From positions 1-64,000 of the forward strand of contig NZ_JAGFWR010000015.1 of assembly GCF_017599305.1 (NCBI RefSeq): a stretch of DNA of 64,000 nucleotides. The letters are read 5' to 3'. A program made the translations under genes and the position numbers. Shown in pieces: positions 27,063 through 35,670 of this stretch. The DNA comes from Micromonospora antibiotica. GTDB lineage: Bacteria; Actinomycetota; Actinomycetes; Mycobacteriales; Micromonosporaceae. Each line of letters begins with the position of its first letter. Position 1 is the first letter of the stretch. Under the pieces are notes generated by a model. It did not search any database, was not told the DNA's origin, and saw nothing but the letters and a program-made list of their open reading frames with translations.

Positions 27063-28286
27063 TCAGCTGCGGGGGTGCGCGGCGAGGGCCACCAGCGCCG
27101 GCACCACCTCGGCGGGGGTGGGCATCGCGCGGACCCGGTCGCGCATCGACGCCGCGGCGTCGCGCCAGGGGCCGTCGCCGATCAGCTGGCCGACCAGGTC
27201 GCGCAGCGTGTCGTCGTCGGCCCGCTCGGGCGCCAACCAGGTCCCGGCGCCGGTGAGCGCCAACCGCTCGCCGTTGAAGTGCTGGTCGCTGACCTGCGGC
27301 AGGATCAGTTGCGGCACTCCGAGGCCGAGCGCCGTCATCGTGGTGCCCGCGCCGCCCTGCTGCACCAGCGCGGCGCAGGTCGGCAGCACCAGCCGCAGCG
27401 CCAGCGGGCCGTCGACCAGCCGGACGTTGCCCGGCATCGGGCCCAACCCGGCCTGCTGGGCCCGTTCGACAAGCACGACGACCTCGACGTCCAGCCCGGC
27501 GACCGCGCGGATGACCCGGGGGAGGCCCAGCCGGTCGCTGAGCCCGGCACCGGCCATCATGGTGCCCGCCGTGACGCAGACCCGGGGCCGCCGCGGCGGG
27601 CGGTGCAGCCAGGACGGCAGCACGGCCGGGCCGTTGTACGGCACGTACCGGACCGGTAGTCCCGGGCGGGTCATCGGCACCTGCATCGGTGGTGGCACCG
27701 GGTCGAGGGTCAGCCCGCCGGTGAGGTCCACGTCGGTGGCGGCGAGCCCGAACCGGCCGGCGAGCGGGCCGAGGACCTCCTCCGGGTCGAGCCGGAGGGT
27801 GACCGACGAGTCCGGCCCCCACAGGTGCTGCACACCGGGCACGCCGAGCGCGGCGGCGGCCACCGCGGCGGCGAGGTTGAACGGCTCCCAGACCATCAGG
27901 TCGGGCTGCCAGTCCCGGCCGAAGGTGACCAGGTCGTCGAGGAGGGCGTCGGCGAACCGGACCACGCCGCCGTCGGCGGTGATCGCCGGCTCGACCGCGT
28001 CGACCGGCTCGGCGGTGCGGGCGGCCCCGTCCAGCGCGCCCACCGCGCCGATCCGGCCCGCGAACGCCTCGGCGAAGTCGAGGTCCGCACCCAGCGGCAC
28101 CGCCGCCAGGCCGGCCGCGGTGATCGCCGGCACCAGCGCGGGATGGCTGGCCACCCGCACCTCGTGACCGGCCGCCTGGAGGGCCCAGCCGAGCGGGGCG
28201 AGGCCGTAGAAATGCGACCGCCAGCCCCACGTCGACATCAGAATCCGCAAAGCCGCAGTCAAGTCCGACCCATCCGCGCGCGTCAC
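27063..28286 (-). CDS. GT1 (MGT/UGT-like) glycosyltransferase (1)
   Basis: A 407-residue GT-B enzyme. The N-terminal acceptor lobe begins ILMSTWGWRSHFYGLAPLGW; the C-terminal lobe carries the nucleotide-sugar site (QQGGAGTTMTALGLGVPQL, then the QVSDQHFNGERL segment). It should glycosylate a hydrophobic aglycone from an activated sugar. No deoxysugar genes lie in the window, so the sugar is a common one or made elsewhere. GTG at 28286 is chosen because AGGA sits seven bases upstream; a GTG six codons earlier (28304) is less well placed. It is transcribed away from P450(3) across a 150-bp divergent region. Confidence 0.9.
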   Translation of the reverse strand: MTRADGSDLTAALRILMSTWGWRSHFYGLAPLGWALQAAGHEVRVASHPALVPAITAAGLAAVPLGADLDFAEAFAGRIGAVGALDGAARTAEPVDAVEPAITADGGVVRFADALLDDLVTFGRDWQPDLMVWEPFNLAAAVAAAALGVPGVQHLWGPDSSVTLRLDPEEVLGPLAGRFGLAATDVDLTGGLTLDPVPPPMQVPMTRPGLPVRYVPYNGPAVLPSWLHRPPRRPRVCVTAGTMMAGAGLSDRLGLPRVIRAVAGLDVEVVVLVERAQQAGLGPMPGNVRLVDGPLALRLVLPTCAALVQQGGAGTTMTALGLGVPQLILPQVSDQHFNGERLALTGAGTWLAPERADDDTLRDLVGQLIGDGPWRDAAASMRDRVRAMPTPAEVVPALVALAAHPRS

Positions 28287-28436
28287 CGGGCAGTCCTGGT
28301 GCACAGATGCTAGGCGATGGATGTCGGTACCCGGAAGATCGTCGGTCGTCCCAATGGATATTGACGACGACGCACCGATGGCCGAGTCTTACCGGTGCCC
28401 GATGTGGACCGCCGACCGACAGGTGGGTAGCTCGTC

Positions 28437-29609
28437 ATGACCGTCGTCTCCGAGCTGCGGGACTATCCGTTCGAGCCGTTCACCGGTGACCTGCCGGCCG
28501 AGTTGCTCGACATGGTGGTGTCCGACCCGGTCAGCCGGGTGCGCCTGCCCGACGGCCGGCCGGCCTGGCTGGTGCTCGGCTACCAGGACTGCTGCACCGT
28601 CCTGGCCGATCCCCGGTTCTCCCGGCTTCCGCCGGGCGCGACCGCGACCCCCGACGGCGTCGGCCCGCGCGAGCTGAACATGGACGGTCCGGCGCACGCC
28701 GTGGTCCGCCGGGTGGCCAGCCGGGCGTTCACCGCCCGCCGCATCGACACCTTCCGCCCCCGGGTGCGTCGACTGGTGGACGCGCTGCTCGACGACCTGC
28801 TCGCCGGCCCCCGGCCCGCCGACCTGGTGGCGGCCCTGGTGGCGCCGCTGCCCGTGTACGTGGTCTGCGACGTGCTGGGGGTGCCGGTCGCCGACCGGCC
28901 CCGGTTCTACGGGTGGATCGAGGGCCTCAACTCGGTCACCGCGTACGGTTCGGCCGATGCCGCCACCGCGCAGGCCCAGCTGCGGGACTACCTGGCCGGG
29001 CAGTTGGCCGACAAACGGGTGAGCCCCGGCGACGACCTGCTCTCGGCCTGGGTGCTCGGCCGGGACGCGCACGAGCTGGTCGACGCCGAGCTGGTGGAGC
29101 TGGCGATGGGGGTGCTGCTCGGCGGGCTGGAGATCAACTCCACCAGCGCCGGGCTGCGCGCGCTGTTCCAGCACCCCGAGCAGTTGGCGAAGCTGCGGGC
29201 CGACCCGGGCAAGCTGTCCTCGGCGACCGACGAGATCCTGCGCTACACGTCGGTGAGCAGCATGTTCCGGGTCCAGGTGGTGCAGGAGGACCTGACCCTC
29301 GGCGGGGTGGCGATGCGCGCCGGGGACTGCGTGATGGCGATCCCGTGGGCGGGCAACCGCGATCCCCGGGTCTTCCCCGACCCCAACGTCTTCGACATCG
29401 ACCGGGTGCCGACCGCGCCGCACCTCACCTTCGGCTTCGGGCCGCACTTCTGCCTGGGCACCGCGCTGGGCCGGATGCAGGTGGAGCTGTCGATCGGCGA
29501 GCTGCTGCGGCGGCTGCCGGGGCTGACGCCGGCGGTGCCGATCGAGCAGATCCCGTGGCGGCACGACCGGATGAACGGCGGCATCGCGTCGTTCCCGGTC
29601 ACCTGGTGA
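28437..29609 (+). CDS. Cytochrome P450 (3) with an unusual I-helix
   Basis: A 390-residue P450. The haem loop FGFGPHFCLG has ligand Cys339 and the K-helix ExxR is DEILRYTSV. The I-helix oxygen-activation motif reads GGLEINSTS (residues 229-237): the acid Glu232 is present but the next residue, usually Thr, is Ile, with Asn-Ser-Thr after it. That substitution is seen in some P450s that do reactions other than plain hydroxylation. GGTGGG lies nine bases before the ATG. It is convergent with the dioxygenase gene across a 21-bp hairpin. Confidence 0.92.
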   Translation: MTVVSELRDYPFEPFTGDLPAELLDMVVSDPVSRVRLPDGRPAWLVLGYQDCCTVLADPRFSRLPPGATATPDGVGPRELNMDGPAHAVVRRVASRAFTARRIDTFRPRVRRLVDALLDDLLAGPRPADLVAALVAPLPVYVVCDVLGVPVADRPRFYGWIEGLNSVTAYGSADAATAQAQLRDYLAGQLADKRVSPGDDLLSAWVLGRDAHELVDAELVELAMGVLLGGLEINSTSAGLRALFQHPEQLAKLRADPGKLSSATDEILRYTSVSSMFRVQVVQEDLTLGGVAMRAGDCVMAIPWAGNRDPRVFPDPNVFDIDRVPTAPHLTFGFGPHFCLGTALGRMQVELSIGELLRRLPGLTPAVPIEQIPWRHDRMNGGIASFPVTW

Positions 29610-29610
29610 G

Positions 29611-29630
29611 CCGCCGGGGCGGCCCGGCGG
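29611..29630. terminator. Short bidirectional hairpin between P450(3) and dioxygenase
   Basis: ccgccggg at 29611-29618 and cccggcgg at 29623-29630 form a perfect 8-bp stem with a gcgg loop. It fills the whole gap between two convergent stop codons. Confidence 0.65.
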
Positions 29631-30494
29631 TCAGTAGTTGTCCACCGCGTTGACCCGGTCCGGCCAGTAACGCTGGCCGGGTGCGGGGACGTAGTGGTCC
29701 CACCGGGGCGCGTCACCGGTCGGGTGGTCACCGAGCACCGTGATCCGCTGACCGCGCCGCAGGCCGTCGTAGTCGTTGATCGCATAGTGCTGGGTGACCC
29801 GGTTGTCCCAGATCGCCACGTCGCCGACGCGCCAGCGGTACCGGCAGGTGAACTGCGGGCCCTCGGAGAACGCGAACAGGTACTCCAGCAGCGCGTCGCT
29901 CTCGTTGCGGCTCAGCTGCGGGATGTGCGAGGTGAACAGCCGGTTGACGTACAACGAGCGGCGGCCGGTCTCGGGGTGCACCCGGACCACCGGGTGCTCG
30001 GCCCGGCTGGTGAACTCGGTGCCGATCCGGATGACGTGGATGGCGGTCAACCCGTCGAGCAGGTCGCGCATGGGCGCGGACAACGCCTCGTACACCTTGC
30101 ACTGGTTGGTCCACATGGTGTCGCCGCCGGTCTCGGGCAGCTCGACCAGGTGCAGGATGGAGGCGATCGGTGGGCTCTGGTGGAAGGTCATGTCGGTGTG
30201 CCAGACGTCGACCTTCCCACCGTGCTCGGAGTCGATGAGGACGATCTCCGGATGCCCCTCCAGCCGGGGCAGGTACGGGTGCAGCTCGACCTCGCCGAAG
30301 CGCCGACCGAAGGCGATGTGCGCCTGCGGGGTCAACCCGGTCTGCCCGGCGACGAAGACCACCTGGTGCGCCAGCAGCAGCCGGTGCAGGTGGGCGAAGC
30401 CCTCGTCGGTCAGGGTGTTCAGGTCGATGCCGTGGACCTCGGCGCCCAGGGCGCCCGCGACGAGCCGTACCTGCGGCACGAGGGAAGTGGTCAT
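29631..30494 (-). CDS. TauD/TfdA-family Fe(II)/2-oxoglutarate dioxygenase
   Basis: A 287-residue non-haem iron enzyme. The metal triad is H99-x-D101 (VWHTDMTF) and H236 (TQHYAIND), with R250 as the likely 2-oxoglutarate carboxylate binder. Family members hydroxylate, halogenate or desaturate aliphatic carbons; the Asp in HxD rules out the halogenase type. GGAGGAA precedes the ATG by seven bases. It is divergent from the methyltransferase-like gene. In a cluster with acyl and terpenoid chains it is a candidate for aliphatic hydroxylation. Confidence 0.93.
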   Translation of the reverse strand: MTTSLVPQVRLVAGALGAEVHGIDLNTLTDEGFAHLHRLLLAHQVVFVAGQTGLTPQAHIAFGRRFGEVELHPYLPRLEGHPEIVLIDSEHGGKVDVWHTDMTFHQSPPIASILHLVELPETGGDTMWTNQCKVYEALSAPMRDLLDGLTAIHVIRIGTEFTSRAEHPVVRVHPETGRRSLYVNRLFTSHIPQLSRNESDALLEYLFAFSEGPQFTCRYRWRVGDVAIWDNRVTQHYAINDYDGLRRGQRITVLGDHPTGDAPRWDHYVPAPGQRYWPDRVNAVDNY

Positions 30495-30542
30495 CGGTGC
30501 TTCCTCCGGTCTGGGCCCCGGGCCCGTCGGCGCATTGTTCCA

Positions 30543-30569
30543 CGACGGTGAATGGGATCTCCACCGTCG
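30543..30569. promoter_or_regulatory. Inverted repeat in the dioxygenase/methyltransferase divergent region
   Basis: cgacggtg at 30543-30550 and caccgtcg at 30562-30569 are perfect 8-bp inverted repeats spaced by 11 bases, in the 170-bp region that must hold both promoters. This is the geometry of a dimeric repressor site. No regulator for it lies nearby. Confidence 0.35.
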
Positions 30570-30664
30570 ATGTTGACGCCGTCACGCCGCCCTTGGGAAC
30601 ATTCGGGCCGCCGGACGACGGCCACGGCCATCGTGGACGCGTGGCGCGACAGGAGGCTGTCCGG

Positions 30665-31690
30665 GTGACGATCGAGACCCCGACCGATGACGACGCGGCG
30701 GCCCGGCTGGGCCGGCTGACCGACCTGGCGACCCCGTTCGCGGTCCGTACGGCGGTGACGCTGCGGGTGCCGGAGCGGATCGCGGCCGGCACCACCCGCC
30801 TCACCGAGCTGGCCGACGGGTGCGACGCCGACCCGGACGCCCTGGGCCGGTTGCTGCGCTACCTGGTCCACCGGGGCGTCTTCGTCGAGCCGGCTCCTGA
30901 CGAGTTCGCGCTGACCGATGTCGGTGAGCTGCTCTGCGACCGTGACGGCGGCGGACACGGCGGCTACCTGGATCTCGACGGTCTCGGGGCCCGGATGGAC
31001 CTCGCCTACACCGGGCTGCCGACGGCGATCCGTACCGGCGGGCCCGGCTACCAGGCGGTGCACGGGCGGGACTTCTGGGCCGACCTGGACGCCCACCCGT
31101 CCTACCGGGCCTATTTCGACGCGTTGATGCTCAGTCAGCAGCGGTTCACCGCACCCCAGGTGGCGGCGCTCTACCCGTGGGCGCGGGTGGGTCACGTCGT
31201 CGACGTCGCCGGGGGTGCCGGCGGGCTGCTGCGGGAGCTGCTGACGACCCACCCGCACCTGCGGGGCACCCTGGTCGACCGGGCCGAGCCGGTGGCCACG
31301 GCGGCGGGCACGTTCGCCGAGCACGGGCTGACCGGGCGGGTCGACACCGTGGTCGGGGACTTCTTCGCCGAGTTGCCGGCCGGCGCCGACGTCTACGTGG
31401 TGTCCCGGGCGTTGACCGACTGGAGCGACACGCACGCCACGGCGATCCTGCGCCGGTGCGCCGAGGCGGCCGGGAAGACCGGACGGGTACTGGTGGTGGA
31501 GGTGCTGCCGACCGACCCGTACGTGCCGCACCGGTCCCCGTACGACCTGCAGATGCTGGTGTTGGTGGGTGGCCGGGAGCGGGGCGTGGCCGACCACACG
31601 GCGTTGGCCTCGGCGGCCGGTCTGGCACCGGTCGGGACCTATCGTGGCACCGACGGACTGACCCTGTTGGAGTTCGCGGCGGACGCCTGA
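30665..31690 (+). CDS. O-methyltransferase-family protein lacking the catalytic His
   Basis: A 341-residue member of the DnrK/RdmB-like (plant COMT-type) family: an N-terminal dimerisation/winged-helix part, then a SAM-binding fold with VVDVAGGAGGLLREL as motif I. The segment that usually reads LHDW, with the catalytic His, reads ALTDWSD (Thr251). Family members without this base are known to do other chemistry while still binding SAM, so methyl transfer is not assured. GTG at 30665 follows AGGAGG by eight bases. It precedes the terpenoid operon by 229 bp on the same strand. Confidence 0.88.
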   Translation: MTIETPTDDDAAARLGRLTDLATPFAVRTAVTLRVPERIAAGTTRLTELADGCDADPDALGRLLRYLVHRGVFVEPAPDEFALTDVGELLCDRDGGGHGGYLDLDGLGARMDLAYTGLPTAIRTGGPGYQAVHGRDFWADLDAHPSYRAYFDALMLSQQRFTAPQVAALYPWARVGHVVDVAGGAGGLLRELLTTHPHLRGTLVDRAEPVATAAGTFAEHGLTGRVDTVVGDFFAELPAGADVYVVSRALTDWSDTHATAILRRCAEAAGKTGRVLVVEVLPTDPYVPHRSPYDLQMLVLVGGRERGVADHTALASAAGLAPVGTYRGTDGLTLLEFAADA

Positions 31691-31919
31691 TCCGGCGGCG
31701 GGCGAGCCGATGTCGTACCTGATTGCTCTATCGGTGTGACACACGGTGAGCAGGTCAGCGGATTTCTCTGGGCATCAACCGATTTGATGGTGAATTGGTT
31801 CGTGACATTCGTGTTTCTCCATCGCCGGGGCGGTTTTCCGATGGTTGTTCAGGGCGGGACCGGCAGGTAACGTCTCGCGTGGCGGCTGGGCCGAGCCTTT
31901 GCGAAAGGGTCGACACGCT
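31691..31919 (+). promoter_or_regulatory. Leader of the terpenoid operon
   Basis: This 229-bp gap is less GC-rich than its surroundings (for example around gaattggttcgtgacattcg at 31792-31811) and holds no open frame. It is the only non-coding room ahead of five overlapping genes and so should carry their promoter. I could not fix a -35/-10 pair with confidence. Confidence 0.4.
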
Positions 31920-32939
31920 ATGACGGTTACTGGCTTTACGCGTTTTCCGCCCTTCATCGACGACCTTGCCCGCAGTGAATCCGGGCGGCTGCTGCACGCG
32001 GAGTTCGAGCGTCGGTGGCCCGAGACGACCGACCAGTTGGTGGGGATCGCCCGGTACGCCCTGTTGCCGGCGGGCAAGCTGCTGCGTCCGATGATGACGT
32101 TGCACGCCGCCGAGGCGGTGGGCGGGTCGCCGTCCCGGGTGCTGCCGGCCGCGCTGGGGATGGAGTACCTGCACGTCGCGACGCTCGTGCACGACGACAT
32201 CATCGACGCCGACACGCTGCGGCGGGGTCGCCCGGCGGTGCCGGTGGCCTTCGGGATTCCCAGCGCCATCGTGGTGGGTGACCACCTCATCTTCACGGCC
32301 TTTCAGTCCATTGTGGAATCAGGGGTGACCGCACCCCCGGGGCACGTCGCCGCCGCCGTCGCGGCCCTGGCCGAGGCGGGCCGGGACCTGTGCCGGGGCC
32401 AGATGCTCGAGACGCAGCTCGTCGGTGACCTGGACGCGGGCGCCCGGTGGTACCCGGAGATGATCCGGCTCAAGACCGGCGCGCTGTTCCGCGCGGTCTG
32501 CCACGTCGGCGCGCTGCTCGGCGGCGCCGACCCGCAACTCGCCGCCGGGCTGGCCCGCTACGGCGAGCACCTCGGCATCGCCTTCCAGATCCGCGACGAC
32601 CTGCTGTCCTACGTGGCCACTCCCGAACAGACCGGCAAACCGGCCACCAGCGACCTCAACAACGGCCGACCGACCCTGCCGCTGCTGCTCGCCTACGACG
32701 CGGCCACCGACACCGCCCGGGTCGAGCTGATGGCGGTGCTGCACCGGCGGGGCGCCGGCCCGGGGGACGTCGAGTGGGTCGCCGCCCTGCTCGACGAGGT
32801 CGATGCGGTGCAGGCGGCCCGGCGGCAGATGGCGGAGCACGCCGAGCAGGCCCTGGCGGAGCTGACCGCGCTCACCCCCTCCGCCAGCGCCGACGTGCTC
32901 ACCGGCATCGCGCACTGGATGACGAGCGAGACGGCGTGA
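31920..32939 (+). CDS. Trans-polyprenyl diphosphate synthase (GGPP-synthase-like)
   Basis: A 339-residue isoprenyl chain-elongating enzyme. The first aspartate-rich motif is intact (HDD-I-I-D, residues 92-96). The second reads D226-D-L-L-S230, with Ser where the third Asp normally stands. The residue five before the first motif is Ala, a small side chain that usually allows C20 or longer products. It would supply the prenyl donor for the UbiA enzyme encoded next, whose gene overlaps its stop by 4 bp. AAAGGG lies about ten bases before ATG 31920. Confidence 0.92.
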   Translation: MTVTGFTRFPPFIDDLARSESGRLLHAEFERRWPETTDQLVGIARYALLPAGKLLRPMMTLHAAEAVGGSPSRVLPAALGMEYLHVATLVHDDIIDADTLRRGRPAVPVAFGIPSAIVVGDHLIFTAFQSIVESGVTAPPGHVAAAVAALAEAGRDLCRGQMLETQLVGDLDAGARWYPEMIRLKTGALFRAVCHVGALLGGADPQLAAGLARYGEHLGIAFQIRDDLLSYVATPEQTGKPATSDLNNGRPTLPLLLAYDAATDTARVELMAVLHRRGAGPGDVEWVAALLDEVDAVQAARRQMAEHAEQALAELTALTPSASADVLTGIAHWMTSETA

Positions 32940-33973
32940 GCACAGCCGGTGCCGTACGCGCGCTGCGCGCCCACATCGAAACCTGGCGGCCGTACACCCT
33001 GTGGTATGTCGGGCTGGTCGGCCTCGCCGGCGCGGCCCTGGCCGACGGCCCGCACCACCCGTGGCTGCTGGTGTCGGCGTGGGCCGCCCCGACCGCCGGC
33101 TGGCTGGGCGGCCACTACCTCGGCGACTACTTCGACCGGGACCTCGACGCCGGCAGCAAGCCGCACCGGCCGATCCCGTCCGGCCGGCTGGCCGCCCGCA
33201 CGGCGCTGTGGTGCGGCGGGGTCTGCTTCGCGGTCCTCGCGCTGCTGGCGGTGCTCGGCGGCTGGGGCACCACCTCGGCCGCCGCGCTCGCCGCGTTCGG
33301 CATCGTCGCCTACAGCCGCTGGTGCAAGGCGCGCGGCGTCGCCGGGAACCTGGTCCGGGGCGCACTCGGCGCGATCGCGCTGCTCTACGGGGCGCTGGCC
33401 GTCGGACTCTCCCCGGACCCCCCGTCGGCGGTTCCGGTGCTGCTCGCCGCGATGGTCGCGTTCTGGTCGCACGACACGATGTCCAACCTGGTCGGTGCGT
33501 TGCGCGACATCGACGGTGACCGGGCCGGCGGCTACCACACGCTGCCGGTACGCCGGGGTTCGCCGTTCGCGGTGCGCACCGTGCTGGCCCTCTACGCGGT
33601 GACCGTCATCGCCGCGCTCACCGCCGGGCTGCTGGCCGGGCCGGACGGCCGGACCGGCTACCTGGCCACGCTGATCGTCGTCCTGGTGCTGGGGGTCGTC
33701 GCCCTCGCCCCGCTGGTCGCGCACCGCGCCGACATGCCCGTCGTGGTGGCGCTGCGGGCGCACTCCGTCCTGGTCGTCGAGCGGGTGGTGCTGGCCTCGG
33801 CCCTGGTCGGGCTGCGGCTGGGTATCGGCCTGCAACTGCTGCTGGTGCTGCCGATGGTCGGGTTGACCTGGTGGGCCCAGCACCTGATGCGTGCCCGGCA
33901 CGAACTCGGCACCGGCCGACCGGCACTGGCCCTGGCCACCCCCCGCCGAGCCGCCATGGAGGACGTGTCATGA
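32936..33973 (+). CDS. UbiA-family membrane prenyltransferase
   Basis: A 345-residue integral membrane enzyme with about nine hydrophobic helices. The two diphosphate-binding motifs are GDYFDRDLD (residues 63-71; Asp64, 67 and 71 kept, the leading Asn is Gly) and RDIDGDRAGG (Asp191 and Asp195), followed by YHTLPVRRG as in MenA/UbiA enzymes. It should transfer the polyprenyl group to an acceptor; some relatives cyclise prenyl diphosphates. The GTG start overlaps the synthase stop (GTGA). No gene for an aromatic acceptor is recognisable in the window, so the acceptor is unknown. Confidence 0.92.
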   Translation: MSTAGAVRALRAHIETWRPYTLWYVGLVGLAGAALADGPHHPWLLVSAWAAPTAGWLGGHYLGDYFDRDLDAGSKPHRPIPSGRLAARTALWCGGVCFAVLALLAVLGGWGTTSAAALAAFGIVAYSRWCKARGVAGNLVRGALGAIALLYGALAVGLSPDPPSAVPVLLAAMVAFWSHDTMSNLVGALRDIDGDRAGGYHTLPVRRGSPFAVRTVLALYAVTVIAALTAGLLAGPDGRTGYLATLIVVLVLGVVALAPLVAHRADMPVVVALRAHSVLVVERVVLASALVGLRLGIGLQLLLVLPMVGLTWWAQHLMRARHELGTGRPALALATPRRAAMEDVS

Positions 33974-35670
33974 CCGCTGTGCCCACCGAGGCCCTCGACC
34001 GGGCCATCAGCGACGGCGCGGAGGCGCTGCTGCGCCGGCAGCGCCCCGACGGGGTCTTCGGCGACGACCCACCGGCCTCGGTGCTGGGCACCGCGGGTAC
34101 GGTCGCCGCCCTGCACGCCGCCGACCCGCTGGGCAGCGCCGACCTGGTCGACGCCGGCACCTCGTGGCTGCGCCGGCAACAGCACGACGACGGCGGCTGG
34201 GGCGGCGTGGTGGGGGCCGACAGCGAGGTCGTCGCCACCGCCGTCGCGGTCGCCGCCCTGGCCCTGACCGCACCGGAGGCCAGCGCCGAGGCGATCACGG
34301 CCGGCCGCGCCCGGCTGGCCGCGATGGGCGGTGTCGACACGGTCACCGACCCGGCCATCTCGCTGCTCTGCCGGCAACTGCTCACCCTGGCCGGGATGAC
34401 CGTCGAGGCGGGCCCGCTGCGCCGGCTGCCGTTGGAGATCGTGCTGTTCGACCGGGTCCGCCGGCAACGGCTGTCGTTCCGTACCTCGCCGTTCATCGGG
34501 CTGGCCCTGATGCAGGCCGACCTGCTGCCCACCGGCCGACTGCGCCGGGCCACCCTGCGCCGGGCCCGCCCGGCGGCCCTGCGGCTGCTGCGGGCGATCT
34601 ACGACCACGAGGGCCGGACCGGCGCGCTGAGCGAGGACCCGTGGCCCGCCGCCCTGGTGCTGCTCGGCCTGGCCCGCTCCGGCGAGGCCCCGGACATCGC
34701 CACGGCCGTCGTCGGCTGGCTGCGTCGCGCGGTCCGCCCCGACGGCGCCTGGGACGCGGTGACCAACCTCGACCTGACCCGCTCCGGCTACGCGGTGACC
34801 GGGCTGGCCGCCGCCGGCTACGCCGCCGACCCCCGGTTGGCCCCGACCCGGGACTTCTTCCACGCCACCCAGAAACCGACCGCGTTCACGGTGCTCGACG
34901 TGCCGCCGGGCGGATGGAGCTACTCCAACGTGGGCGGCTGGCCGGTGACCCTGGAGTCCGCCGAGATCCTCTCGGCGCTCGCCGGCTACCCCGACGCCGA
35001 CACCGACCCGGTGCTGCGCAGCGGCCTGACCTGGCTCATCGGCCGGCAGGACACCCGGGGCTCGTGGAGCCTGTGGGTGCGCGACACCAAGCTCGCCAAC
35101 GACGGGCCCTGCCCCGCCATCACCAGCCAGGCCGTCCTCGCCCTGCACGACGCCGGCCACCCCGACGACCACCCGGCGGTCGCCGCCGGGGCGGCCTGGC
35201 TGCTGACCGCCGGACGCCCCGACGGCAGCTACGAGAACCTCTGGTACCGCGACCACACCTCCGGCACGGCGGTCGTGGTGACGGCGCTGTCCCGGGTCGG
35301 CCACGCCCGGCACGACGTGGTCCGCCGGGCGGCCGGCTGGCTGCGCGACACCCAGCTGCCGGACGGGTCGTGGGGGCCGGGCGACGGCACCGCCGGGTCG
35401 GTCGAGGAGACCGGCTGGGCCGTCCAGGGGCTGCTGGCCACCGGCGACCCCGGGCACGCCGACGCGGTCGACCGGGGCGTCGGCTGGCTGCTCGCCGCCG
35501 CCGGGCCCGACGGCGGCTGGCCGGCCACCCGGGTCTGCAACTACATCCGCCACCACCTGCGCTACCCCAACGCCGTGATCACCCAGGCGGTCGCGCTGCG
35601 GGCGCTCGGCGAATACCGGCGTACCGTCGCCGGGCGGGCGGGCGTCACACCCGGCGCGGTGGCCCGATGA
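33970..35670 (+). CDS. Squalene/oxidosqualene-cyclase-like protein with a changed acid motif
   Basis: A 566-residue alpha-alpha barrel protein with about seven QW-type repeats (QQHDDGGW, QDTRGSW, QLPDGSW, PDGGW and others). At the place of the catalytic acid, squalene-hopene cyclases have DxDD and oxidosqualene cyclases VSDCTAE; here residues 324-332 read WPVTLESAE, so only Glu329 could act as acid. The preceding GGWSYSN matches both subfamilies. It is a family member that may protonate an epoxide rather than an alkene, fitting the FAD monooxygenase encoded next. ATG overlaps the UbiA stop (ATGA). A non-catalytic role cannot be excluded. Confidence 0.85.
   Translation: MTAVPTEALDRAISDGAEALLRRQRPDGVFGDDPPASVLGTAGTVAALHAADPLGSADLVDAGTSWLRRQQHDDGGWGGVVGADSEVVATAVAVAALALTAPEASAEAITAGRARLAAMGGVDTVTDPAISLLCRQLLTLAGMTVEAGPLRRLPLEIVLFDRVRRQRLSFRTSPFIGLALMQADLLPTGRLRRATLRRARPAALRLLRAIYDHEGRTGALSEDPWPAALVLLGLARSGEAPDIATAVVGWLRRAVRPDGAWDAVTNLDLTRSGYAVTGLAAAGYAADPRLAPTRDFFHATQKPTAFTVLDVPPGGWSYSNVGGWPVTLESAEILSALAGYPDADTDPVLRSGLTWLIGRQDTRGSWSLWVRDTKLANDGPCPAITSQAVLALHDAGHPDDHPAVAAGAAWLLTAGRPDGSYENLWYRDHTSGTAVVVTALSRVGHARHDVVRRAAGWLRDTQLPDGSWGPGDGTAGSVEETGWAVQGLLATGDPGHADAVDRGVGWLLAAAGPDGGWPATRVCNYIRHHLRYPNAVITQAVALRALGEYRRTVAGRAGVTPGAVAR

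Noticed and set aside
33970..35670. Calling the cyclase homologue a squalene-hopene cyclase of hopanoid synthesis
   Set aside because: It lacks the DxDD motif, is shorter than typical SHC, and no squalene synthase or other hopanoid gene lies nearby.
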